Origin: Aurantimonadaceae bacterium
GTDB taxonomy: Bacteria; Pseudomonadota; Alphaproteobacteria; Rhizobiales; Rhizobiaceae
Assembly (NCBI GenBank): GCA_947474855.1
Contig: CANJKV010000007.1
Location: 1-64,000 of the forward strand
Direction of reading: 5' to 3'
Length of the DNA: 64,000 nucleotides
Below are positions 36,558 to 45,316 of the stretch, piece by piece. Numbering within the stretch: the first letter of the stretch is position 1; the number at the start of each line of letters is the position of its first letter. A model generated the notes under the pieces. It was not told the origin of the DNA and did not search any database. It worked only from the letters and a program-made list of their open reading frames with translations. Position numbers and translations under genes: made by a program.

Positions 36558-38084
36558 ATGACATCAATGCGTGGTGCTTGGACAAGACGCCTCTTCCTGT
36601 TCACCAGCCTAACGGTGGCTGCCGCTCTGGGCGCGCCGGCTGCCGGCCACGCGCAGGGTGCGCCCCCCGTGGTGATCGCCTCGTCCGAAGACGTGATCAG
36701 TCTCGATCCGCATCTTCTCGACTCGAACAATCCGACGGGCTCGGTGATTTGGTCGATCTTTGACAGCTTGGTGCGGCGCGCTCCTGACGGCTCACCTGTG
36801 CCGCGCCTCGCCACCTCCTGGGAGCGGGTGGACGACGTCACCTGGCGCTTCAAGCTGCGCGACGACGTGACCTTCACCAATGGCGAGCCGTTCAACGCCG
36901 AGGCGGTGAAGGTCAACTTCGCGCGCATGGACACCGCGCCGTTCAACACGCTCCAGCAGCTCCACGACCAGACCGGCCTCAAGGAGGTGCGCGTCGTCGA
37001 CGACTACACGATCGACCTCGTCACCGAGGCGCCGACCGTCAATATGCTGTACTGGCTGGCCGAGGCCTTCATCGCCGCGCCGAAGTACATCACCGACACG
37101 CCTCCGGACGAGGCGGCGGTCAAGCCGGTCGGCTCCGGCCCCTACAAGCTCGGCTCCTGGTCCCGCGGCGACCGCCTGACCCTCGTGGCGAACGAGTCCT
37201 ACTGGGGTGAGCAGCCCAGCGCCAAGGAAGTTGTCTTCCGCGCCATTCCCGAGATGTCCTCGCGCATCAACGAGCTGAAGGCGGGCACCGTCGACGTCGT
37301 TGTCGGCATCACCCCCGACGTCGCCGGCGAGGTGACCTCCGACGTCAGCGACGTCGTGATGAACGAGGGCCTGCGCAAGATGCACATGGGCATCTCGCTG
37401 AACGGCGAGCAGCCGGCCCTGAAGGACCCGAAGGTGCGCCAGGCGCTGAACCACGCCGTCGACGTTCCCCTGATGATCGAGCAGCTCCTCGGCGGATCGA
37501 CCTCGCAGCTGACGTCCATCGTCAACCCGCCGAACAACAACCCGGCGCTCAAGCCCTTCGCCTACGATCCCGAGAAGGCCAAGGCGCTGCTGGCGGAAGC
37601 CGGCTTCGCCGACGGCTTCCCGCTGACGATCCAGTATTCGACGCGCTTCGCCGGCGGCAAGGAAGTGTCCGAGGTCGTCGCCTCGTTCCTCGAGCCGCTC
37701 GGCATCACCTCGACGATAGAGGCGGTCGAGCTCGGCCAGTTCCGCAAGGAGCTCTCGGCCGCGAGCCTCAAGGGCATCTACTTCCAGGGCTGGGCCGCGC
37801 TGATCAACCCCTCGGTCGAGCTCGTGATCCTGACCTGCGGCCACGTCGACAACTCCAGCGGCTACTGCAACCCGGACTACGACAAGCTGGTCAAGGAAGC
37901 CTCGCAGACGCTCGACGACGAGAAGCGCAAGGCGCTCGAGTTCCAGGCCCAGGAGATCGTCTGGAACGACGCCCCCTGGCTCTACCTGTGGCGCCTGCCG
38001 AACGTCTTCGGCATCTCCAAGCGCGTCGCCTACGACTTCCGCGCCGACAACTACCTTGAGCCGTACCTCATCACGGTGAAGTAG
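36558..38084 (+). CDS. ABC transporter substrate-binding protein, peptide/opine type (SBP family 5)
   Basis: 508 residues from the ATG at 36558. An Arg-rich, Tat/Sec-like signal peptide (TRRLFLFTSLTVAAALGAPAAGHAQ) is cleaved near 33. The mature protein has VVIASSEDVISLDPHLLDSNN, the SGPYKLGSW segment and YDPEKAKALLAEAGFADGFPL, all typical of family 5. In the periplasm it delivers ligand to the permeases that follow. Given the sugar- and ureide-type enzymes nearby, the ligand may be a glycoconjugate or modified amino acid instead of a plain peptide. Confidence 0.92.
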   Translation: MTSMRGAWTRRLFLFTSLTVAAALGAPAAGHAQGAPPVVIASSEDVISLDPHLLDSNNPTGSVIWSIFDSLVRRAPDGSPVPRLATSWERVDDVTWRFKLRDDVTFTNGEPFNAEAVKVNFARMDTAPFNTLQQLHDQTGLKEVRVVDDYTIDLVTEAPTVNMLYWLAEAFIAAPKYITDTPPDEAAVKPVGSGPYKLGSWSRGDRLTLVANESYWGEQPSAKEVVFRAIPEMSSRINELKAGTVDVVVGITPDVAGEVTSDVSDVVMNEGLRKMHMGISLNGEQPALKDPKVRQALNHAVDVPLMIEQLLGGSTSQLTSIVNPPNNNPALKPFAYDPEKAKALLAEAGFADGFPLTIQYSTRFAGGKEVSEVVASFLEPLGITSTIEAVELGQFRKELSAASLKGIYFQGWAALINPSVELVILTCGHVDNSSGYCNPDYDKLVKEASQTLDDEKRKALEFQAQEIVWNDAPWLYLWRLPNVFGISKRVAYDFRADNYLEPYLITVK

Positions 38085-38104
38085 CCCGAGACTGCTCCTT
38101 CGCG

Positions 38105-38128
38105 GCCCCCGGCGATTCGGCCGGGGGC
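38105..38128 (+). terminator. GC-rich hairpin between binding protein and permease genes
   Basis: GCCCCCGGC (38105-38113) pairs with GCCGGGGGC (38120-38128) around a six-base loop. It lies 20 bases after the binding-protein stop and 35 before the permease start. Without a T-run it probably stabilises or partially terminates the message. Confidence 0.55.
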
Positions 38129-38162
38129 TGCCCCATTCCAAGTTCAAGCGATCCCCTCCTCC

Positions 38163-39080
38163 ATGTCGCGCTACCTCGCCAAGCGTCTCTTCATGGCCGT
38201 GCTGGTGCTCTTCGGCGTCTCCTTCGCCACATTCATCGTCGGCCACCTGACCGGCGACCCCGTGGCGCTGATGGCGCCGGAGAACGCGCCGCAGGAGGCC
38301 AAGGACGAGCTGCGCCGCCATCTCGGCCTCGACCAGCCGCTGCTCACGCAATATGCGCGCTTCGTCGGGCGGGCGCTGACCGGCGACCTCGGCCACTCGT
38401 TCGTGCAGGGCACCAGCGTCGCGGGCCTCGTGGCCGAGCGCCTGCCGGCCACGCTCCAGCTCGCCTTCGCTGGCTTCGTCCTGTCCCTCCTCATCGCGAT
38501 CCCGCTCGGCATCATCGTCGCGCTGAAGCGCAACACGGTCTGGGACTTCGTCGTCACCGCCCTCGCCATGGTCGGCCAGTCGGCCCCCGGCTTCTGGATC
38601 GGCCTCATGCTGATCGCGGTCTTCGCGGTGGAGCTGCGGCTCCTGCCGGTCTCCGGCTACGGCGGCTTCGCCTATCTCGTCCTGCCCGCCATCACCCTCG
38701 CCCTTCAGTCGGCGGCGCGGCTCACCCGCCTCGTGCGCGCCTCCATGCTCGAGGTGTTGGGCGCCGACTACGTGCGCACCGCCCGCTCCAAGGGCCTGCG
38801 CGAGCGCGCCGTTCTCGTCGTCCATACCCTGCGCAACGCCATGATCCCCGTCGTCACCATGGCCGGTCTGGAGTTCGCCGAGCTCGTTTCGGGTGCCTTT
38901 ATCACCGAAACTATCTTCGCTTGGCCGGGCGTCGGGCGGCTCGCTGTTACCGCCGTCTACCAGCGCGACTTTCCTCTCGTTCAGGGCGTCGTCCTATTCG
39001 CCGCTTTCGCATTCGTGCTGATCAACCTCCTCGTCGACCTCCTTTACGTAGCGATCGACCCGCGGGTGAAGCTCGCATGA
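38163..39080 (+). CDS. ABC transporter permease, DppB-type
   Basis: 305 residues, MSRYLAKRLFMAVLVLFGVSFATF at the N-terminus, HLGLDQPLLTQYARF, and the EAA loop YVRTARSKGLRERAVLVVHTLRN. C-terminal LLYVAIDPRVKLA is typical of the family. It forms the channel with the DppC-type partner; the TGA overlaps the next ATG. Confidence 0.93.
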   Translation: MSRYLAKRLFMAVLVLFGVSFATFIVGHLTGDPVALMAPENAPQEAKDELRRHLGLDQPLLTQYARFVGRALTGDLGHSFVQGTSVAGLVAERLPATLQLAFAGFVLSLLIAIPLGIIVALKRNTVWDFVVTALAMVGQSAPGFWIGLMLIAVFAVELRLLPVSGYGGFAYLVLPAITLALQSAARLTRLVRASMLEVLGADYVRTARSKGLRERAVLVVHTLRNAMIPVVTMAGLEFAELVSGAFITETIFAWPGVGRLAVTAVYQRDFPLVQGVVLFAAFAFVLINLLVDLLYVAIDPRVKLA

Positions 39081-39925
39081 TCCGGGCTCAACCGTTCCTT
39101 CGACGTAACGCCCTCGGCCTGATCGGCCTGACGATCCTCTTCGTCGCCGTCGCCTGCGCGCTCGCGGCCCCCTACGTCGCGCCCTACTCGCCGACCTCGA
39201 TCAGCCTCGTGGCGCGCATGAAGCCGCCGGCCTGGATCGAGGGCGGCTCGCTGTCCCATCTTCTGGGCACCGACAATCTCGGCCGCGACATCCTTTCGCG
39301 CGTCGTCCACGGCGCGCGGATCTCGCTGGCGGTGGGCTTCGCGGCCGTGATCCTCGGCGCCCTCATCGGCTCGACGATCGGCATCCTCGCCGGCTACTTC
39401 GGCGGCTGGATCGATTCCGGCCTGTCCTTCCTGATTGACGTCCAGCTTTCCTTTCCCTTCACCCTCCTCGCGATCTTCCTCCTCGCCACCTTCGGCGGCG
39501 GCTTTTGGCCCGTCGTCCTGGTGCTCGCGCTCGCGACCTGGGTCAACTACGCGCGCGTCGTTCGCGGCAAGGTGATGAGCGTGAAGGGGCAGGATTTCGT
39601 CCACGCCGCCCAGACCGTCGGCGTGCCGACCCTCGGCATCCTGCGCCACCACATCCTGCCCAACGCCGTCTCTCCGATCATCGTCGTGGCGAGCTTCTCG
39701 ATGGCTCAGGCGATCCTCACCGAGGCCGCCCTGTCCTTCCTGGGCGTCGGCGTCGACGGCTCCAACCCGTCCTGGGGCACCATGCTGAATGACGGACGCT
39801 CCTATCTCCAGAGCGCCTGGTGGCTGACGGCGATGCCCGGCATCGCCATCGCCCTGACCGTTCTCGGCGGCAACCTGTGCGGCGACTGGCTGCAGGACCG
39901 CTTCGACCCGAGGCTCGCGCGATGA
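39077..39925 (+). CDS. ABC transporter permease, DppC-type
   Basis: 282 residues from the ATG at 39077 (MIRAQPFLRRNALGLIG), which overlaps the previous stop. It has LLGTDNLGRDILSRVVHG, the EAA loop FVHAAQTVGVPTLGILRHHILPN and WLQDRFDPRLAR at the end. The longer track ORF is out of family register upstream. It is coupled to the ATPase gene that follows (ATGA). Confidence 0.93.
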   Translation: MIRAQPFLRRNALGLIGLTILFVAVACALAAPYVAPYSPTSISLVARMKPPAWIEGGSLSHLLGTDNLGRDILSRVVHGARISLAVGFAAVILGALIGSTIGILAGYFGGWIDSGLSFLIDVQLSFPFTLLAIFLLATFGGGFWPVVLVLALATWVNYARVVRGKVMSVKGQDFVHAAQTVGVPTLGILRHHILPNAVSPIIVVASFSMAQAILTEAALSFLGVGVDGSNPSWGTMLNDGRSYLQSAWWLTAMPGIAIALTVLGGNLCGDWLQDRFDPRLAR

Positions 39926-40905
39926 CCCAGGCCGTCCTCGACATCGAGAACCTGTCGGTCACCTTCCGCCGCGGCGGCGTGCCCGTGCGGGCGGTGCGCG
40001 ACGTGTCGCTGCGCATGGCGCCGGGCGAGGTGGTGGGTCTCGTCGGCGAGAGCGGCTCGGGCAAGTCGGTTGCCATGATGTCGGCGATGCGCCTCCTCGA
40101 CGAGAAGCGCGCAGAGATCGCTGCCAAGCGCCTCGACGTCGACGGCCGCCCCGTCGGCGGTCTCGGCCGGCGCGGGCTCGAGGCCCTGCGCGGCCCGGTC
40201 GTCTCCTACATCTTCCAGGACCCGGCCACCGCCCTTAACCCGCTTCTCACCGTCGGCTGGCAGATCGGCGAGGGCCTGCGTCGGCATCGCGGCCTGTCGC
40301 GCGAGGCCGCGAGGCGGGAGGCCGTGGCGCTCCTCGCCAAGGTCGGCGTGCCCGCGCCCGAGCGGCGCGTCCGGCAGTTCCCGCACCAGCTCTCAGGCGG
40401 CATGCGCCAGCGCGTGATGATTGCCATGGCACTCTCGCTCGCCCCCAAGCTCCTCATCGCCGACGAGCCGACGACAGCCCTCGACGTGACCGTCCAGGCC
40501 GAGATCGTTCGGCTCGTCCAGGGAATTCAAGCCGCCGAGGGCATGGCGATGGTGTGGGTCACGCACGACCTCGCGCTTCTCGCCCGTCTCGCCCGCCGCA
40601 TCGTCGTCATGTATGCCGGACGCATCGTCGAGGACGCGCCAGCCGACCGTCTCTACGCCGCACCAGCCCATCCCTACACGGCCGGGCTCCTCGCCTCGAC
40701 TTCCCGCCTCGACGTCGCGTTCGCCGACCAGAAGCCTATTCCCGGCTCGCCGCCTGACCCCGCCTTGGATCCCGTCTCCTGCGCCTTCGCTCCGCGCTGC
40801 TTCCGCGCAAGCGAGCGGTGCCGCGCGGAGCGGCCAGAACTCCTCGCCCATGGCGGGCGGCGCCGCGTCGCCTGCTTCCATCCTCTCGCGGAGGCTGAGC
40901 CGTGA
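39922..40905 (+). CDS. ABC transporter ATP-binding protein, DppD-type
   Basis: 327 residues with Walker A GESGSGKS, Q-loop YIFQDPATALNP, signature LSGGMRQRV, Walker B LLIADEPTTALD and H-loop VTHDLAL. The C-terminal oligopeptide domain with its Cys cluster (CAFAPRCFRASERC) is present, unlike the shorter DppD-type protein of the first importer. Overlaps both neighbours. Confidence 0.93.
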   Translation: MTQAVLDIENLSVTFRRGGVPVRAVRDVSLRMAPGEVVGLVGESGSGKSVAMMSAMRLLDEKRAEIAAKRLDVDGRPVGGLGRRGLEALRGPVVSYIFQDPATALNPLLTVGWQIGEGLRRHRGLSREAARREAVALLAKVGVPAPERRVRQFPHQLSGGMRQRVMIAMALSLAPKLLIADEPTTALDVTVQAEIVRLVQGIQAAEGMAMVWVTHDLALLARLARRIVVMYAGRIVEDAPADRLYAAPAHPYTAGLLASTSRLDVAFADQKPIPGSPPDPALDPVSCAFAPRCFRASERCRAERPELLAHGGRRRVACFHPLAEAEP

Positions 40906-41897
40906 CGCCGCCCGTGATCGAGGCGCGCGGCCTCACCGTCTCCTTCACCCTTCCGGGCGGGTTCCTGACGCGCCGGCCGCCACCGACGGTTCAGGCCGTC
41001 AGCGCCGTCGACCTGTCGGTCGCAAAGGGCGAGACGCTTGCGCTCGTCGGCGAGAGCGGCTGCGGCAAGTCCACGCTCGGCCGGGCGCTGATCCGCACGC
41101 AGTCGATTTCGAACGGGCGAGTCCTCTTCAAAGGTCGTGACATCACGGACCTCAAAGGCGAGGCGCTGCGCGCCGCGCGCTCGAGCTTCCAGATGATCTT
41201 TCAGGATCCCTACGCCTCCTTGAACCCGAAGATGCGCGTCTTCGATACGCTGGCCGAGCCGCTTCGGGTCCACGGCGGCGGCTCGCGGGCTGAGATCCGC
41301 GAGCGCGTCGACGAAATTCTAGACGCTGTCGGGCTCGACCGTTCCTTCGGCGCGCGCTATCCGCACGAGTTCTCCGGCGGGCAGCGCCAGCGCGTCGCCA
41401 TCGCCCGGGCGGTGGTCCTGAAGCCGGACTTCATCGTCGCGGACGAGCCGCTCTCCGCGCTCGACGTGTCGCTCCAGCTCCAGGTGCTGAAGCTCTTTGA
41501 CGCTTTGCGGCGGCGCTTCAGCCTCACCTACCTCTTCGTCAGCCACGACCTCGCCCGGGTGTTCGGCTTCGCCGACCGCGTGGCAGTCATGTATCTCGGC
41601 AAGATCGTCGAGATCGGTCCGGCCACCTCACTCGTCGCCCGGCCGGCTCATCCCTACACACAGGCCCTGATCGCCGCCGCCCCCTCGCCCGACCCGGTGC
41701 TCGAGGCGAGCCGCGAGGTGCCGCGCCTGTCCGGCGAGATCCCGAGCCCGCTCGATCCGCCGGGGGGCTGCCGCTTTCATACCCGCTGCCCCTTCGTCAT
41801 GCCGGTCTGCCGCAGCGTTGAGCCCCCGATGCTGCCCGCCGGCCCCGACCATCGGGCTGCTTGCCACCTTCTCGGTTCCGGTACCGGCCCCGCCTGA
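40902..41897 (+). CDS. ABC transporter ATP-binding protein, DppF-type
   Basis: 331 residues with a GTG start overlapping the previous TGA (GTGA). Walker A GESGCGKST, Q-loop MIFQDPYASLNP, signature FSGGQRQRV, Walker B FIVADEPLSALD and H-loop VSHDLAR are all intact, followed by the Cys motif CRFHTRCPFVMPVC. It completes the second peptide-type importer of the window. Confidence 0.93.
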   Translation: MTPPVIEARGLTVSFTLPGGFLTRRPPPTVQAVSAVDLSVAKGETLALVGESGCGKSTLGRALIRTQSISNGRVLFKGRDITDLKGEALRAARSSFQMIFQDPYASLNPKMRVFDTLAEPLRVHGGGSRAEIRERVDEILDAVGLDRSFGARYPHEFSGGQRQRVAIARAVVLKPDFIVADEPLSALDVSLQLQVLKLFDALRRRFSLTYLFVSHDLARVFGFADRVAVMYLGKIVEIGPATSLVARPAHPYTQALIAAAPSPDPVLEASREVPRLSGEIPSPLDPPGGCRFHTRCPFVMPVCRSVEPPMLPAGPDHRAACHLLGSGTGPA

Positions 41898-41956
41898 CTG
41901 CCGACCAACTGCCGACGCCATCCACCCGCCAATTCCTATCTTCCGGAGCAATCAAC

Positions 41957-43135
41957 GTGTCAGTAATCGCCGCAACAGCCAATGATTTCCCGCCCCATGC
42001 CGCCGAGATCGCGACGGCGATGGAGTCCGCGCTGAACTATCCGGCCCTCGCCGCCGAGGTAGATCGCACTGTCGCGCAGGCGCTTGCCAGTGCGGCGGTG
42101 TCGGGCGCGCGGCGCATCTTCCTGGCCGGCTCCGGCGACAGCTACTTCGCCGCCCTGTCGGCCGCCCCAGCGCTAGCGCGCTGGACGGGGCTGCCCGTTC
42201 AGGCCACCACAGCCATGGACCTCGCCCGATACCAGATTCCGGTGATGGGCGAAGGCGACCTCGTCGTCAGCATCTCGAACTCCGGTTCGTCGAGCCGCGC
42301 GCGTGAATGCGTGGCGCTGGCCAAGAGCAAGGGCCTCGCAACCCTGGGCGTCACGGGCACGCTGGAAGGCCAGCTCGCCCGCACCGCCGACGCCGTGATC
42401 CACCGCCCGGTCGGTGAGATCTCCGGGATCCCGGAGCGCTACGGGCGCTGCTACCTGAACTTTGCCGAATACGTCGCTGTCCTTCAGGCGCTCTACGTTT
42501 TCGGGATCGAGTTGGGCAAACGTGGCGGCACCCTCGACGCAGCGGCGGCCGTGCGCCTGCGCGCCGATCTCGAAGCTTCCGTCGCCATGCTCCCGGAGGC
42601 TGCCGCAACCATCGACGCGACCGCGCGAACCGTGGCGCGGTCCGTCCACGGCATCGACACGATCTTCGCCATCGGCGTCGGTCCAAGCCGTGGCACGGCG
42701 GCATATTCTGCCGCCAAGTTCCACGAGCAGATGCCGATCAACGGCGTCCACCAGGACCTCGAGGAGTGGGCGCACCTCGAATACTTCCTGACCTACTTCA
42801 ACTGGCGCGAGCGCTCCGTCGCCCTAGTCATCGCTCCGCCGGGCAACAGCGCCGACCGGGCGCGCGAGATCGTCGAGGGCATGGCGGGCGCGGGCGGGCG
42901 GGCGCTCCTCGTCGCCCCGGCTTCAGCAGCGGTTGAGGGCACATTCGCCCATTTCGAAATGCCGGAGATGCTGGACGACTTCCTGTCGCCGATGGTCTAC
43001 CACCTGCCGGCCCAGCTACTGGTCCTCTACATGGCCCATCTCGCCGGCATCGAGCGCGTGCCTATGCGCCGAACGGACGGCTTCCGGCTGATCGCCGGGA
43101 GTGCCATCCGCGAAGACGTTGCGACCCTGAGTTGA
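41957..43135 (+). CDS. SIS domain sugar isomerase/deglycase-like protein (second copy)
   Basis: 392 residues from a GTG at 41957 with GGAG eight bases upstream; the track start adds 32 residues of intergenic sequence. Two SIS domains: RRIFLAGSGDSYFAALSAAP with LVVSISNSGSSSRARECV, then IFAIGVGPSRGTAAYSAAKFHE followed by GVHQDLEEWAHLEYF, the catalytic Glu/His stretch of FrlB-like and AgaS-like enzymes. A PfkB kinase follows immediately. The first copy is divergent in sequence, so this is an old duplication or two independent recruitments. Confidence 0.84.
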   Translation: MSVIAATANDFPPHAAEIATAMESALNYPALAAEVDRTVAQALASAAVSGARRIFLAGSGDSYFAALSAAPALARWTGLPVQATTAMDLARYQIPVMGEGDLVVSISNSGSSSRARECVALAKSKGLATLGVTGTLEGQLARTADAVIHRPVGEISGIPERYGRCYLNFAEYVAVLQALYVFGIELGKRGGTLDAAAAVRLRADLEASVAMLPEAAATIDATARTVARSVHGIDTIFAIGVGPSRGTAAYSAAKFHEQMPINGVHQDLEEWAHLEYFLTYFNWRERSVALVIAPPGNSADRAREIVEGMAGAGGRALLVAPASAAVEGTFAHFEMPEMLDDFLSPMVYHLPAQLLVLYMAHLAGIERVPMRRTDGFRLIAGSAIREDVATLS

Positions 43136-43140
43136 CTACG

Positions 43141-44091
43141 ATGGCTCGGCCCGACCTCCTCATCCTCGGCCAAATCACGGTCGACCACGTGGTGCCGGCT
43201 GTGCCGGCACCCTGGGCCGAGCGGGTCGGCGGCAATGCGCTCTATGCGGCGGCAGGGGCCCGGCTCTGGCTGGATCCAGCTCTTATCGGCCTCGTCTTCC
43301 GCAAAGGCCCCGACTTTCCAATCAACGTTCAGCGGGTGCTCGCGGAGGCCGGCATCGTTCACGTCCGGCGGATCGACGTGGACCTGCCGCATCTCACCGA
43401 ATGGATCGTCTACGACGCGGGCGGCTCGCGCCGCTGCCTGCCCAAGAACGAGCCATTGCGCCACATCGGCGCCGAAGGCGAGGCCGGCGATGTCGAGGTC
43501 TATCTTGATTACCTCCTCACCTTCACGCCCGAAGCGCGGGACCTGCCGGAGGACTGGCTGCCGGCGAAAGCCGTCCACCTTGCCCCACAGGCGCGCAGCC
43601 GCCATCCCGACAGCCTGCGCCACCTGGCGGGCCGCGCAGGCTTCGTGTCGGTCGACCCCTCCCCCTTTCTCGCCAAACACTACGACGCCGCCGGGCTGGC
43701 GCGCGTCCTCGCCGGCGCCGACGCGATCCTGCCGAGCGAGCTCGAGGCGGGGCACCTGGCCGGCGAGGACTGGCCGCGCGCCGCGCGCGAGCTGACCCAG
43801 GGCGGCTTCCGCGAGGCGGTGATCAAACGCGGCGGGCGCGAGGTGGTGCTATCGGCGGAGGGCGCCGTCGAGCTTGTGCCCGTCCCTTCCGTTCAGGTCG
43901 TCGACCCGACCGGTGCGGGCGACAGCTTCGGCGGCGCTTACGCTGCCTGCCGTATGCTCGGCCATCCGCCGGCCGAAGCCGCGCGCCGCGCCATTGTGTC
44001 CGCCGGCATGGTTGTCGGCTGCGAAGGGGCGGAGGCGGCGCTTGCCCTCGATCCCGCCGAGGCAGCGCGCCGCCTCGCGGCCTTCTGTTGA
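43141..44091 (+). CDS. PfkB family carbohydrate kinase (second copy)
   Basis: 316 residues from the ATG at 43141; a TTG at 43132 overlapping the SIS stop (TTGA) is an alternative. GGNALYAAAGARLW is the N-terminal sugar-side motif and DPTGAGDSFGGAYAA the C-terminal catalytic motif with the Asp base. It forms the second SIS-PfkB pair. It stops seven bases before the 3' end of the antisense solute-binding protein gene. Confidence 0.88.
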   Translation: MARPDLLILGQITVDHVVPAVPAPWAERVGGNALYAAAGARLWLDPALIGLVFRKGPDFPINVQRVLAEAGIVHVRRIDVDLPHLTEWIVYDAGGSRRCLPKNEPLRHIGAEGEAGDVEVYLDYLLTFTPEARDLPEDWLPAKAVHLAPQARSRHPDSLRHLAGRAGFVSVDPSPFLAKHYDAAGLARVLAGADAILPSELEAGHLAGEDWPRAARELTQGGFREAVIKRGGREVVLSAEGAVELVPVPSVQVVDPTGAGDSFGGAYAACRMLGHPPAEAARRAIVSAGMVVGCEGAEAALALDPAEAARRLAAFC

Positions 44092-44098
44092 GAAAGGC

Positions 44099-45316
44099 TC
44101 AGCGATGCGCCGCCTCGAGCCGGTCCCAGGACTCCAGGAGCTGCTCGGCCGCTTCGGCGGGTTCGATGCGCCGCTCGCGCAGGAGCGCGCCGCGTACCAG
44201 CGCGTCGGCACCGCGCGTCCAGGCCAGCATGTGGGGCCGTCGGCTCGGTGGCGAGACGACAGCGCGGCCGCGAGACGCTGCGAGGCGCGCGACCGCGATC
44301 TCCGCCTCGTCCGGCCGGAAATGGCGGGCGATGGTGCGTCGGACCTCCGGGGCCTGGAGAAGCGCGCTCCGCGGTACAGCGAAGAGCCGCTCCTCCAGCC
44401 AACGTCGGTGAACGACCACCCCGCCGAGATGGCCGGCGAGCTGCAAGGCCGCGGCGCGGCGCGCGCCGCCGATCCCGCGGCGCAGGCAGACGAGCGCGTG
44501 GCCGGGCATCAGCGGCGTGCCGACGCGGCCCGGCAGGCGCGCGGACGGCCGGCTTACCGGCAGCCCGGCGATCTCCGCCGCGTCCGCTGCGAGATAGTCG
44601 ACGGTGAAGGTAGCGAGGTGCCGGCCCCTGGCCCAGCGCTCCAGCGCTGGCCAATCACCAGCATCATCGAGGCTCTCGAAAGGTGTCAGTTCCTCGCGCA
44701 CGAGCGCCGCGAAGAAGCCGAGCGCCCCAGCGAGCGCGCTCTCCGCCGCCGGGTCGGCAAGGTCGGTCACGCCCTCACTCGCCAAGTGCGCGAGGAGCGA
44801 CCAGACGAGGCCGGTCTGCGTGGCATGCCAGCGCGGCACGAAGGGGTGCTCGGCCGCGCCATCGCGCCGGGCACGCCGGCAGGCGTCGAGGAGCGCCTCC
44901 CAGCTTTCTGGCTCCGCGCCGTGCCCCGGCCGCAGGAAGAGCGCGAAGGGGCCGCCATTGTAGTAGGTCGTCCCGAGGAGCCGCCCGGCTTCGTCGCGCG
45001 CGCCCTCGACCAGGGCCGCGTCCGTGCCGGCGAGCGCTTCGGCGACCCGCGGCTGCGCCGCGTCGAGCGGCTCGATCAGCCCTTCCGCCGCCCAGAGCGC
45101 AGCCTCAGCGCGCTGAGCGTAGAAGACATCGGGACCCTCCCCGCGCGCCAACTGGGCGCCCACCGTCACCTCGTAGTGGCCGGCCACGCAATCGGCCCGA
45201 ACCTCGATCCCTGTTTCGGCCGAGAAGCGCCGGACGTTGTCGCGGACGATATCGCCGCAAACATCCCAAAACGCGAAGCGGATCGGCCCGCTCAGTCCAG
45301 AAGGAACGTCGTCCAT
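44099..45316 (-). CDS. Extracellular solute-binding protein family 1-like, without signal peptide
   Basis: 405 residues from the ATG at 45316. IRFAFWDVCGDIVRDNVRRF, DVFYAQRAEAALWAAEGLIEPLD, TYYNGGPFALFL and GTPLMPGHALVCLRRG resemble MalE/family 1 solute-binding proteins. No signal peptide or lipobox precedes it; the upstream extension in the track is the antisense of the amidohydrolase. No matching MalFGK-type permease is nearby. It is the only minus-strand gene between 31894 and 49393. AGGAG lies about nine bases before the ATG. It may be a cytoplasmic binding or regulatory protein, or a stranded transporter component. Function unknown. Confidence 0.7.
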   Translation of the reverse strand: MDDVPSGLSGPIRFAFWDVCGDIVRDNVRRFSAETGIEVRADCVAGHYEVTVGAQLARGEGPDVFYAQRAEAALWAAEGLIEPLDAAQPRVAEALAGTDAALVEGARDEAGRLLGTTYYNGGPFALFLRPGHGAEPESWEALLDACRRARRDGAAEHPFVPRWHATQTGLVWSLLAHLASEGVTDLADPAAESALAGALGFFAALVREELTPFESLDDAGDWPALERWARGRHLATFTVDYLAADAAEIAGLPVSRPSARLPGRVGTPLMPGHALVCLRRGIGGARRAAALQLAGHLGGVVVHRRWLEERLFAVPRSALLQAPEVRRTIARHFRPDEAEIAVARLAASRGRAVVSPPSRRPHMLAWTRGADALVRGALLRERRIEPAEAAEQLLESWDRLEAAHR

